Assembly (NCBI RefSeq): GCF_014652515.1
Contig: NZ_BMYY01000004.1
Location: 1-64,000, forward strand
DNA length: 64,000 nucleotides
Direction: 5' to 3'
Source of the DNA: Bacterioplanes sanyensis
GTDB taxonomy: Bacteria > Pseudomonadota > Gammaproteobacteria > Pseudomonadales > Oceanobacteraceae
Under the pieces are notes generated by a model, which searched no databases, was not told the DNA's origin, and saw only the letters and a list, made by a program, of their open reading frames with translations. The stretch's first letter is position 1. Every line of letters begins with the position of its first letter. Positions 1-8,108 of this stretch are shown here, piece after piece. The translations under genes were made by a program, and so were the position numbers.

Positions 1-178
1 TCACCGATAACGGGTAGGGTTTCCTACCTCGTAATGACTTGCTGTAATAGGCAGCAATCGGGCACTCCAGCTCTCTCCAAGGTAGAAGTACTTCCATTTG
101 GTTGAGAAATTTCTCTCGGCGAGTCACCTTACGTTTTTTGGCCTGGCCTTCGGCATCGGAGAAGCTGAGTTGTGACAT
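1..178 (-). CDS. IS5-family transposase, N-terminal part only
   Basis: The gene starts with ATG at 176-178 and runs off the left edge after 59 codons. The protein begins MSQLSFSDAEGQ, then KKRKVTRREKFL, LLPWRELECPIAAYY and GRKPYPLSV. This is the usual N-terminal layout of IS5-type DDE transposases (DUF772 region: a basic TRREKFL stretch, a PWxxL stretch and G+RPYPL). A purine-rich GGCAGGAAT lies just before the start. The DDE catalytic core is not in the window, so it cannot be said whether the transposase is intact. Confidence 0.75.
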   Translation of the reverse strand, partial: MSQLSFSDAEGQAKKRKVTRREKFLNQMEVLLPWRELECPIAAYYSKSLRGRKPYPLSV

Positions 179-242
179 ATTCCTGCCCTTGCTAACTGGA
201 AGATGGATTATCGCCTATTTTGGGGTATTTTTCAGAGGTGCC
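1..242 (-). mobile_element. IS5-family insertion sequence, left part cut by window edge
   Basis: This stretch holds the 5' end of a transposase gene (see next entry) and a terminus at 222-242 that, read on the minus strand, begins GGCACCTCTGAAAAATACCCC-like sequence (quoted here only as its type), resembling IS5-family terminal inverted repeats. The element stops at ggtgcc (237-242) and the next four bases are ctag (243-246), the kind of YTAR target IS5-family elements prefer. The neighbouring reading frame is interrupted exactly here. The other end lies outside the window, so the target duplication cannot be confirmed. Confidence 0.7.
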
Positions 243-600
243 CTAGGTATTCAATATCAGCTTCGCTGTTGCTGACACTCTTGAAGGTCTGTAGCGCACC
301 TGATGCCAAATCTAATTTCCCCAGCCAAATCAGTGACTCTATTGTCGCAATGTAAATACGCCCACCACCAACTATATTTAAAAGGCCGAACTCTTCGAAT
401 AGTCCAACGAGACGCGCCTGATCCCTATCACTGATCGCTGAGACATATAGCCATTGCAAGTAAACACTTCGACTAAAGCATTCAACCTGATTTTTTTTCA
501 AAGAGCTATAGATGTGCCTGTCAAGTTCAGTCCCTTTTAAAAAAGAAACTAAACGCGCACGAGCGATAATAAATGCTGCCCTAAGCTTCAAGAAACTCAT
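243..600 (-). pseudogene. Orphan-tip immunity-like gene truncated by the IS element
   Basis: The frame starts at ATG 598-600, which overlaps the TGA (597-599) of the upstream Rhs tip as ATGA, the translational coupling typical of toxin/immunity pairs. About 119 codons are original. Reading then enters the IS terminus and stops three codons later, at 232. The visible protein (MSFLKLRAAF..., with SVYLQWLYVSAISDRD and VGLFEEFGLLN) is soluble-looking and has no signal peptide. I do not recognise the family; the immunity role is inferred from position alone. The C-terminal part is lost or displaced by the insertion. Confidence 0.6.
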
Positions 601-1801
601 GCACACCAACCTGACTTAAGGCAATCATCGATTGCAGATGGATTACACCCATCACCAGGAGCCACTGGAGGCGCAGAGAAGCCATCTGATGGAAATGAAT
701 CGAAAAAGTCTTTCGCTTTATCCATAAATCTCTGTTTCCTGCCAGGCCCAGTCGAGTTAGGGTCATATTTACCATTCCTTGTTGCATCATGCGGCTTTTC
801 TTTCAGCTCCGGCCGAGAGTTTTCATTTCTATTTCTCGCGTACTCCTGCAACCGCTTCGAGTACTCCTGAAGAGACTCCCCTCTCCTTTGACTGGGCACA
901 GAAGGACGCGGAGCAGACACTGGCGGCCTAGGTGTGACAGGAGGTGGCCTAGCCATCAAACCATCAGGATCCACCCAGTTTATCGGATTCTGATACGCAT
1001 ACCCAAACGTACTCAACCCACCATTTAACCCAATCGGATCGCTCTGCAGGTAACGCCCCAGCTCAGCGTCGTAGTAACGATGCCAGTTATAGTGCAGGCC
1101 ACTTTCGCTGTCGTAGTACTGCCCTGGAAAGCGGATATTAAAGGCAATCTGGTTGTCGCTAAGGGTGCTTTCACCAAACGCTTTTTGCTCAAGGCTCCAG
1201 ACTTTATTTTGCTGGCTGTCGCTTAGGGCTTGCGGTGTGGCCAGGTGGTCGTTGTGTACAAAATACAGCTGACCGTCGGTGTAATAACCCACCAACTCAT
1301 TGCCCAGCCATAGGTATTCTCGGGTGGTGACCGGGGCTTCGCCGCCGTGAGACACACGCTCGCTGATCATTTGGCCTTGCAGGTCGTAATCGTAATAGGT
1401 GATTTGATCGCCTTGGATTTTTTGACTGCGCAGCTGATTCGGGAAGTAGCGATATTCCGTGGTGCCATCGCTGGTGGTCAAAGTGCTGATATGACCAGTC
1501 GGGTCGTAGCTGAACTGACGCTCACCCAGTTGCGTGGTTTGACCCAATTCATTGATCACCACGGCTTGTGCATTCACACCTTGAATGCTGTCCAACTGAT
1601 GGGAGTTGCTGGCGTAGCCATAGGTGGTGCTACCGGGGTTTTCACCGCCCAGGTTGTCGTGGCTTAAGCGGTAGCCAATGCCGTCGTAGGTGTAATCATC
1701 TTGCTGGCCGTGCTGCTTGGCTTGGGTTAAGCGCGATAATAAATCGTAATCGAAGTCATGTTGCTGGCTGCCCCAATCGCCTTGTTGCTGAATGGCTTTA
1801 A
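597..1801 (-). pseudogene. Orphan Rhs C-terminal tip (core fragment plus alternative toxin end)
   Basis: This is the 3' end of an rhs gene without its 5' part. From 1801 down to 998 it is nearly identical in DNA to the intact rhs gene at 3796-4599. It encodes the end of the Rhs core (YYDSESGLHYNWHRYYD, then GRYLQSDPIGLNGG). Identity stops inside FGY, and a new end of about 119 residues follows DPDGL. That end is proline-rich at first (MARPPPVTPRPP), then charged (ESLQEYSKRLQEYARNR), and carries three cysteines near the end, closing with GWCA. There is no proper start codon at the 5' boundary; a TTG at 1593-1595 is the first in-frame candidate. Such displaced tips are known at rhs loci as reservoirs that can recombine into the main gene. 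The toxin activity is not recognisable. Confidence 0.75.
998..1801. repeat. 804-bp direct repeat of Rhs core DNA, copy 1 (copy 2 at 3796-4599)
   Basis: The two segments have the same orientation at a constant offset of 2798 bp and differ at only a few positions (for example around 1334-1360 and 1465). The left boundary is catacccaaacg in both copies. The right boundary is ggctttaa, after which copy 1 reads cgcaatg and copy 2 reads tgcgatt. Recombination between them would swap the toxin end of the main rhs gene for the orphan end and delete the immunity gene in between. Confidence 0.9.
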
Positions 1802-1816
1802 CGCAATGTCAACAGT

Positions 1817-1928
1817 CGGCAGGATGTTGGCTAGTGCTGCCGTCCAGGAAGCTCCTGCGGACACAGCCATTGCCAACTCAGGCGGCCTGGAAAACCTAAG
1901 CGCCAGACCGCACCCAGAGCTTAGGATG
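1817..1928. repeat. Intergenic repeat A, copy 1 (copy 2 at 2315-2436)
   Basis: Both copies begin cggcaggatgttggct, share gtgctgccgtccagg and cacagccattgccaactcag, and end in an accgcaccca-gcttagg motif. Copy 2 carries a roughly 10-bp insertion near its middle. Function unknown. Confidence 0.75.
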
Positions 1929-1993
1929 GGGGGCTCAGTAGTTTCCTGAAGCCGATGTTTTCTAAAAACGCTTCTATTTCCGCCAGGCCCCAT

Positions 1994-2037
1994 TGCCCTC
2001 CTTGAGGGACCTTATCCCTCACGCCGGGCAAGCGAGC
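1994..2037. repeat. Intergenic repeat B, copy 1 (copy 2 at 2194-2237)
   Basis: A 44-bp sequence occurs twice, exactly 200 bp apart, differing at three positions. It contains the hairpin TGAGGGA-cctta-TCCCTCA (2003-2021). It may be a small palindromic intergenic element. It has no adjacent T-run, so a terminator role is unlikely. Confidence 0.7.
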
Positions 2038-2444
2038 GATTGAAAGCGTACATCGAGGCAGCTTCTGCTAGGCGAAAAGTAATAAAAAAGCGCAGCTTAC
2101 CTGCAGTAAGTGAGCATGTGACCGGGCTCGCGATCGAGACATTTTTAACGCAGCAGAAACAACACAGATAGCTTAAAAATTCTCTAAGCCCTATGCCCTC
2201 CTTGAGGGATCTTATCCCTCACGCCGGGCGGGCGAGCTCCCTGCTTTGCGCTGCTCAGGCCGTTTCCCTTCGTTACCAATGCTGTGGTCGCCGCAACGCC
2301 AACAGCCTGCATCCCGGCAGGATGTTGGCTGGTGCTGCCGTCCAGGCAGCCCCTGTGGGCACAGCCATTGCCAACTCAGGCGGCCCACTAAGGCGCGGAA
2401 AACCTATGCGCTAGACCGCACCCAGGGCTTAGGGTGCGCCTCAA

Positions 2445-3413
2445 TTAGTTGCTGCAAACCTTATCAAATTCATTTTGCCAATACTCATATTCTTCCTCGC
2501 TTGCTTTCCATACATCCAATGTCCGCATAAGCTTCTCCTTTCTACAAAAATGAACATAAGCGTTTAACCGAAGTACAAGGTTTTGCTCATTCATCGACCA
2601 CAAGCTCTCGGCTTGGGCCATGTTTATTTCAAAGCTCCGCTCGTCATTTTTATATATGGAAGCGTTAGCCTTAATCAAATTACATATATAATAATCTGTG
2701 GAACAAGAAGGCACCATGCCAAAGTACCTCATGAGCCGATGTAGATCAGGACTACCACTTTCAATAGCGAGTAAGACTACATAGAGAGCCTGAGAATATT
2801 CGTAACCCACACTCAAGTTCAGATCATCCAAACGGATGGAGCTAGATTTAGACAATCTAACGAACTCGCATTCGAATACAAGCTCGTTGTTGTTTTTACA
2901 ATATTCATTCGCAGTCTCGTAACCTATAAATCGTGCCAGAGCGAAAACCTTATCGCCATAGTCGATATCGCTATTATCTATCAATCTGTAGGCAACACTA
3001 TTTTCATTGGATTTACTTACAGCCTTTAGAAGTTCATTGGTACGGTACAAATAGGATTTCTCATTAATACCGCGCATATCGGTATAGATACCACTCTGAA
3101 GCTGGCACGCATAGCGATAATACCGGGAAACTGTTGTGTAGTAGTCGTGACTACACAGAGCCTCTACATTGTCAGTGAGAAGATATAGCTCCCCCTGCAT
3201 GATAGACTTAGTCGTTTTGTCCGACGCTTCATTTATGAGCCTCCGAGCCATATCGACGTCACCCATCTTAATCTTTCCAACAAACTCTTTTAGCTCACCT
3301 CCCTCTGCGACTCTCTCAATATCAACAGCATCCATACTTTCGTTGCTGGCATAGCAGTAGCCTGAGAACAACAATACCAATCCAAAAAAAACAGACACGA
3401 TTTTACTAGTCAT
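2445..3413 (-). CDS. Secreted presumed immunity protein for the main Rhs toxin
   Basis: A 322-residue protein starting at ATG 3411-3413, which overlaps the TGA of the rhs gene (3410-3412) as ATGA. That overlap decides the start over an upstream in-frame alternative at 3452. It begins with a clear signal peptide: MTSK, hydrophobic IVSVFFGLVLLFSG, then a CYA|SN-type cleavage site. The mature part is rich in charged and tyrosine residues (HDYYTTVSRYYRYACQ, DYYICNLIKANAS) and looks helical, possibly repeat-like. I do not recognise the family. Position directly after a variable Rhs tip argues for immunity, and export argues that the toxin is neutralised in the periplasm. Codon use is AT-richer than the surrounding core genes, as is common for such cassettes. 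Confidence 0.65.
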   Translation of the reverse strand: MTSKIVSVFFGLVLLFSGYCYASNESMDAVDIERVAEGGELKEFVGKIKMGDVDMARRLINEASDKTTKSIMQGELYLLTDNVEALCSHDYYTTVSRYYRYACQLQSGIYTDMRGINEKSYLYRTNELLKAVSKSNENSVAYRLIDNSDIDYGDKVFALARFIGYETANEYCKNNNELVFECEFVRLSKSSSIRLDDLNLSVGYEYSQALYVVLLAIESGSPDLHRLMRYFGMVPSCSTDYYICNLIKANASIYKNDERSFEINMAQAESLWSMNEQNLVLRLNAYVHFCRKEKLMRTLDVWKASEEEYEYWQNEFDKVCSN

Positions 3414-6400
3414 TGTTTTAAATCTCCCGGCCCAGACTCGATACAGATACATCCATTCGCTTTGTTTCTTACAGGTTCAACTGATGTCCCAGGACAACTA
3501 TTAGCATTATTTTGGTCCCACGGACACCAAGTCCTTTTGCATACTTGGCGCCAGCGATTCTGAGGGTTCCAAAATGGCGATGTGCCAGTAAAGGCTGGAT
3601 CATTTAGATTCGATATGGCCTCATGCCTAGCAGGATTGATCCATTCACGCATGCTTGTTTCTCCCCGAGTGGAATTTCCCTCATAATAGGTTCTACTCGT
3701 ACCTCGAATACCGTTACTACTATTTCTAGGCGGAGGCGCTACTCCGACTCTAGCCAATCCATTCGGATCAACATACATCAACGGATTTCCGCCAACATAC
3801 CCAAACGTACTCAACCCACCATTTAACCCAATCGGATCGCTCTGCAGGTAGCGCCCCAGCTCAGCGTCGTAGTAACGATGCCAGTTGTAGTGCAGGCCAC
3901 TTTCGCTGTCGTAGTACTGCCCTGGAAAGCGGATATTAAAGGCAATCTGGTTGTCGCTGAGGATGCTTTCACCAAACGCTTTTTGCTCAAGGCTCCAGAC
4001 TTTATTTTGCTGGCTGTCGCTTAGGGCTTGCGGTGTGGCCAGGTGGTCGTTGTGTACAAAATACAGCTGACCGTCGGTGTAATAACCCACCAGCTCATTG
4101 CCCAGCCATAGGTATTCTCGGGTGGTGACGGCGGTACCGCCACCGTGAGACACACGTTCGCTAATTAACTGGCCTTGCAGGTCGTAATCGTAATAGGTGA
4201 TTTGATCGCCTTGGATTTTTTGACTGCGCAGCTGATTCGGGAAGTAACGATATTCCGTGGTGCCTTCGTTGGTGGTCAAAGTACTGATATGACCGGTTGG
4301 GTCGTAATTAAACTGACGCTCACCCAGTTGCGTGGTTTGACCCAATTCATTGATCACCACGGCTTGTGCATTCACACCTTGAATGCTGTCCAACTGATGG
4401 GAGTTGCTGGCGTAGCCATAGGTGGTGCTACCGGGGTTTTCACCGCCCAGGTTGTCGTGGCTTAAGCGGTTGCCAATGCCGTCGTAGGTGTAATCATCTT
4501 GCTGGCCGTGCTGCTTGGCTTGGGTTAAGCGCGATAATAAATCGTAATCGAAGTCATGTTGCTGGCTGCCCCAATCGCCTTGTTGCTGAATGGCTTTAAT
4601 GCGATTAATGGCATCCAGGGTGTATTGACGCTGACGCACGGGGTCGATAGCAGAAGTCGACAATAAGCGACTGCCGGTGAGTTGGCCGTCCAGTTCGTAG
4701 TCGCGCTGCAAGTTTAAGCCGTTACCATAAGTTAGCGATTCAATGGCATTGCTAAAGGCTCGGTAATTCACATCCGACACCACGGTTTGCAATGGCGCAG
4801 CGCCATTGGTCTGCCAGTGCAAGGCGGTGATTTGACCGGCCAGGTTGTAGGTTGGTTTTAACTGAGCACCGCTTGGATACACCAGCGCCTGCAGCTGACC
4901 ATTGGCGGCGTAGTGCCACTCGGTGATGGCCTGGCTGGTGTTATTGGCCGACAGCAATGTGCGCTTAATGACTTCGCCTGCGCCGTTGTAATGGTAGCGA
5001 GTCACCTGGCCCTGACGGTCTTTGACTTCACTTAAACGACCAATCGAGTTAGCGCTGCTGTTCAGGTCGTAGCGGTATTCCACCGTGCTGTTGTCGTGAT
5101 AGGTGGTTTTAACCAGCCGGTTAAGGGCGTCGTATTCATAAGTGGTGACTTCGTTGTTGGCATTTGTGCTTTGCGTGCGGTTGCCAGCCGGGTCGTATTT
5201 AAACGTGGTGGTGCCGGTATCTGGGCTGATGATTTTTTCTAAATCACCAAAGTAGCTGTATTTGTATTCGGTTTTTTTGCCTTCTGGATCGGTCACCGAG
5301 GTGATCTGATCGTCGGCATTGTAGGTGTAGCGGGTTTCACCATTATCGGCATCGATGTATTTGCTTAACCGACCGAGGGCATCAAATTCAGACTGGCTTT
5401 GTGTGCCCAGCGCATTGGTGTAAGCAATGGCATTGCCTAAGGCATCGTATTTTGTCAGATCACCTTGTTCGCCCGCCTGAGCATCTGGCTCAATCGACTG
5501 GCTTAAGCGGCTGAGCTGGTCGTACACAGCTTTGTGCTGACGCTGCAACGCACCGTTCACATCAAGCACATCGGTCTGAGTGACGTTGCCAGCTAAATCC
5601 ACGGTCAGTTCAATGCGGTTGCCCAAGGCATCCGATACCGACGTTAAGCGACGTGCATCGTCATAACCGTATTGCACCCAAGCGCCATCGGCTTGAGTCA
5701 CTTTTTCTAATAAACCTCGGGCGTCGTAAGCGTATACCGTCGTGCGATCGACCAAACCATCGGTACTGAATAAGCGCAGCTGTGTTAATTGACCGTCGTG
5801 GTTGTATTGCTGTTGGTAAGTGGCGCCATTGCCATCTTGCCATTCGCTGATACGGCCATAAGCGTCATAAGCCAAAACCTTTTGCTGTAACACACCCCCG
5901 ACCCAGACTTCACTCAAACGTGAGCGGTCGTCGTATTTAATCTCGGTGATGTCATTAACGTCGGTGCGTGGGCCGTCGACTGAAGCCAATAAACCTTGCT
6001 CGTTATAGGCGTAGGTGGTGATGCGGGTGGGCTGTCGATAGGCAGAAACATTCATCTGAGTCAGACGACCTTGGTCGTCGTACTTCATGGCACGATTCCA
6101 CATACCATTTAATCGAACGTTGCTCACTAGGCCCGCAAAACGGCTGTCCCAGCTGTAATTGGTTTTATGCGTAAATCGGCGATTACCCTCCATGCGGTAG
6201 GTTCTGTCGACCGAGGTAATCTGTCCGGTTCTGCGATTCACGCCTTTCTTATGCGACACACCCAGTTCATCGGTCATATCGATGTAACGGCTGGTGTAGT
6301 CGACGGAGGTACGCGGCAAGGCTCCACTGCTCAGCTGTTCTGAACTGGCACTGCCACCGATCACTTCCACCACACGGCCATGTGGGTCGTTAATGACGGT

Positions 6401-7861
6401 TTTTTGATGCCCCAGAGCGTTAGTGACTAACGAGCCCACGCCTTGGTAATCAATGGTCACTTTTTCTGCACCACCGGCATGGCGACTCTCGATGGCCAAG
6501 CCTTGATGGTCGTATTCCCAACTGGCGTACTCAACGCCGTTGGCATCAACAATGGCCGCTAAACGGTAGATCTGAGTGACCGTATCACCGCTGTTTACAT
6601 CGGTGATATCGATGGTTTTATAGCGATAGGTTTCCCACCCTTGTGAGCCGAGCTGAGTGCCAGTTAACTGACCTTTATCGTCAAAACGAAACTGGATGTC
6701 CTCGCCACCGCTGGTGCTTAAACGCACCAAACGTTTATGTTCCGGATCGTAGTGGAACTGCAGTCGATAGCCTTGGTAGTGAGTGATGGCATCAATGCGA
6801 CCCAAGTCGTCATACACCAGGGTTTGCCAGCCACCTTGTGGATGTTCGATACGTATTAGCTGACCGTCACTATTAAACGTTTCTCGAACGGCATTTTTCT
6901 TAACCAAAATCGCGCTGCCGTCTGCTTGACGAGTCACCGTGCCCAGGCTGGATTTAAAGACCGATCCTGATTTTGAAAAGCGAATCAACTCACCTTGGTC
7001 GTCTTGATAGAAGGCACGGGCTGGTGAGGTAAAACGCAAACTCACCTCGAAGCTATGGCGCATATTACCCAACGGAGCCGGGGCTTTGATATCCTCAGCA
7101 TCCGGGAAAAGAGTGCTATTTTTACGCCATTCTACATTCTTTAATGTGTACTCGATCCAACTAAGTTTATCTCTGTCTTTATCGCGCCACAGTCTTTGAT
7201 TACGATCGTTTTTAGAAGGCATCGAGCGATAAAGGCGACTAAACACAACCGGGAAGTGGCCTTGTCCTAACACAACATCAGGCCCAAAGCGCTGTATTTT
7301 TTCACCCGTGGTTACGTCAACTGGGTTACCCGCTGTTTTAGCGTGACACATTTGATCCGGCGGTTGCACTCTATCAAGAAAGCAAGTGCCCGTATCCCAG
7401 TCCAGACTCTGACCAGCAGGGCAGTGGGTGATACACATTTGTTGCTCGCTGTCCCACTGGTATGGGTTGGGGCATGTGACGCAATCGTAGCGATAAACAC
7501 TCGCGGAGACATATGTACCACTCAGCTTTCCAGTACTTTTCAGAATTTTTGCTTTCATCCAAATATCCTGGGAAGTGATACCACCTTTTTTCAAGCCGCG
7601 ATTAGCTGGCAGAGTGAGCGCAAATCGCCAATCACTCACAGAAAATATGCTAGGAGGTGGGGGTGGCTTGGTGTAATTTATACCTTCGATGACAGCGCTG
7701 AACGAGTCCTGCTTACAGTATTGGTTAGTCGCCGGATCATTTGCTCCCGCCGCGCAAAAAAACGTGCCTGCACTTGAGCAAAATTTCTCCGCCTGCGCTC
7801 CGACAGCCCCCAACAGCATCATCCCTAATATCAGCCATCTGCCAAGCGAACGCATGCGCAT
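3410..7861 (-). CDS. Secreted Rhs-family polymorphic toxin
   Basis: A 1483-residue Rhs protein. It opens with a Sec signal peptide (MRMRSLGRWLILGMMLLGA, cleavage after AQA), then a cysteine-containing N-terminal region to about residue 170. A DUF6531-type segment follows (NPVDVTTGEKI, about residue 180). About 1000 residues of YD/RHS repeats come next (YDDLGR, YNADDQITSV, YDALNRL and similar). The core ends with GRYLQSDPIGLNGG and VDPNGL near residue 1369. The last 114 residues are the variable tip: INPARHEAIS, then five cysteines between RQVCKRTWC and NGCICIES. The Rhs core forms a shell around the tip in known family members. No PAAR or VgrG-linked domain is present, so type VI export is not indicated. 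The start could be ATG 7859-7861 or the second ATG six bases on, which has better spacing to AGAGG. Confidence 0.9.
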   Translation of the reverse strand: MRMRSLGRWLILGMMLLGAVGAQAEKFCSSAGTFFCAAGANDPATNQYCKQDSFSAVIEGINYTKPPPPPSIFSVSDWRFALTLPANRGLKKGGITSQDIWMKAKILKSTGKLSGTYVSASVYRYDCVTCPNPYQWDSEQQMCITHCPAGQSLDWDTGTCFLDRVQPPDQMCHAKTAGNPVDVTTGEKIQRFGPDVVLGQGHFPVVFSRLYRSMPSKNDRNQRLWRDKDRDKLSWIEYTLKNVEWRKNSTLFPDAEDIKAPAPLGNMRHSFEVSLRFTSPARAFYQDDQGELIRFSKSGSVFKSSLGTVTRQADGSAILVKKNAVRETFNSDGQLIRIEHPQGGWQTLVYDDLGRIDAITHYQGYRLQFHYDPEHKRLVRLSTSGGEDIQFRFDDKGQLTGTQLGSQGWETYRYKTIDITDVNSGDTVTQIYRLAAIVDANGVEYASWEYDHQGLAIESRHAGGAEKVTIDYQGVGSLVTNALGHQKTVINDPHGRVVEVIGGSASSEQLSSGALPRTSVDYTSRYIDMTDELGVSHKKGVNRRTGQITSVDRTYRMEGNRRFTHKTNYSWDSRFAGLVSNVRLNGMWNRAMKYDDQGRLTQMNVSAYRQPTRITTYAYNEQGLLASVDGPRTDVNDITEIKYDDRSRLSEVWVGGVLQQKVLAYDAYGRISEWQDGNGATYQQQYNHDGQLTQLRLFSTDGLVDRTTVYAYDARGLLEKVTQADGAWVQYGYDDARRLTSVSDALGNRIELTVDLAGNVTQTDVLDVNGALQRQHKAVYDQLSRLSQSIEPDAQAGEQGDLTKYDALGNAIAYTNALGTQSQSEFDALGRLSKYIDADNGETRYTYNADDQITSVTDPEGKKTEYKYSYFGDLEKIISPDTGTTTFKYDPAGNRTQSTNANNEVTTYEYDALNRLVKTTYHDNSTVEYRYDLNSSANSIGRLSEVKDRQGQVTRYHYNGAGEVIKRTLLSANNTSQAITEWHYAANGQLQALVYPSGAQLKPTYNLAGQITALHWQTNGAAPLQTVVSDVNYRAFSNAIESLTYGNGLNLQRDYELDGQLTGSRLLSTSAIDPVRQRQYTLDAINRIKAIQQQGDWGSQQHDFDYDLLSRLTQAKQHGQQDDYTYDGIGNRLSHDNLGGENPGSTTYGYASNSHQLDSIQGVNAQAVVINELGQTTQLGERQFNYDPTGHISTLTTNEGTTEYRYFPNQLRSQKIQGDQITYYDYDLQGQLISERVSHGGGTAVTTREYLWLGNELVGYYTDGQLYFVHNDHLATPQALSDSQQNKVWSLEQKAFGESILSDNQIAFNIRFPGQYYDSESGLHYNWHRYYDAELGRYLQSDPIGLNGGLSTFGYVGGNPLMYVDPNGLARVGVAPPPRNSSNGIRGTSRTYYEGNSTRGETSMREWINPARHEAISNLNDPAFTGTSPFWNPQNRWRQVCKRTWCPWDQNNANSCPGTSVEPVRNKANGCICIESGPGDLKQ
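3796..4599. repeat. 804-bp direct repeat of Rhs core DNA, copy 2
   Basis: This is the partner of 998-1801, lying inside the intact rhs gene and covering the end of the core up to the hinge with the variable tip. Confidence 0.9.
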
Positions 7862-7884
7862 ATCCTCTGAGCGAAAAACCGCGC

Positions 7885-7913
7885 ATCATAGTGGCTCAAC
7901 CAGCGCTGCGCAA
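7885..7913 (-). promoter_or_regulatory. Possible sigma70 promoter of rhs
   Basis: On the minus strand TATGAT (7885-7890) lies 17 bp after TTGCGC (7908-7913) and about 25 bp before the rhs start. The -10 is good and the -35 is poor, so this is a weak call. Confidence 0.35.
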
Positions 7914-8027
7914 TCGACCATTAACGCACTTTGAGTTGCGACAAGGATGCACACCAGCACTACGAGCAACTGCGAACATCCAACCTAAAAACTACCTGCC
8001 ACCCCACCGTAAAAACCGAACAAGCTA

Positions 8028-8055
8028 TTGACATCCACTACAGTACTGGTATTAG
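8028..8055 (+). promoter_or_regulatory. Possible sigma70 promoter of brnQ
   Basis: A perfect TTGACA (8028-8033) is followed 16 bp later by TATTAG (8050-8055), about 55 bp before the brnQ start. A consensus TATAAT at 8071-8076 lies further on but has no matching -35 at the right distance. Confidence 0.45.
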
Positions 8056-8108
8056 CGCCCGGGCAACCGATATAATCGCAGGCTTTTATTTGCCCCCTTA
8101 GGTGATTT

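Larger units (their letters stand above)
1802..2444. other. Non-coding stretch with duplicated repeats between orphan tip and immunity gene
   Basis: No credible gene is visible here. The stretch contains two copies each of a roughly 115-bp repeat (1817-1928 and 2315-2436) and a 44-bp repeat (1994-2037 and 2194-2237), plus a small palindrome around cttacctgcagtaag (2095-2109). Short open frames run across it on both strands, but they lack ribosome-binding sites and recognisable sequence. It looks like debris or spacer DNA from rhs tip rearrangement. Confidence 0.6.

Noticed and set aside
8071-8076. Consensus TATAAT upstream of brnQ
   Set aside because: No -35 element at the right distance; the TTGACA at 8028 is 37 bp away.
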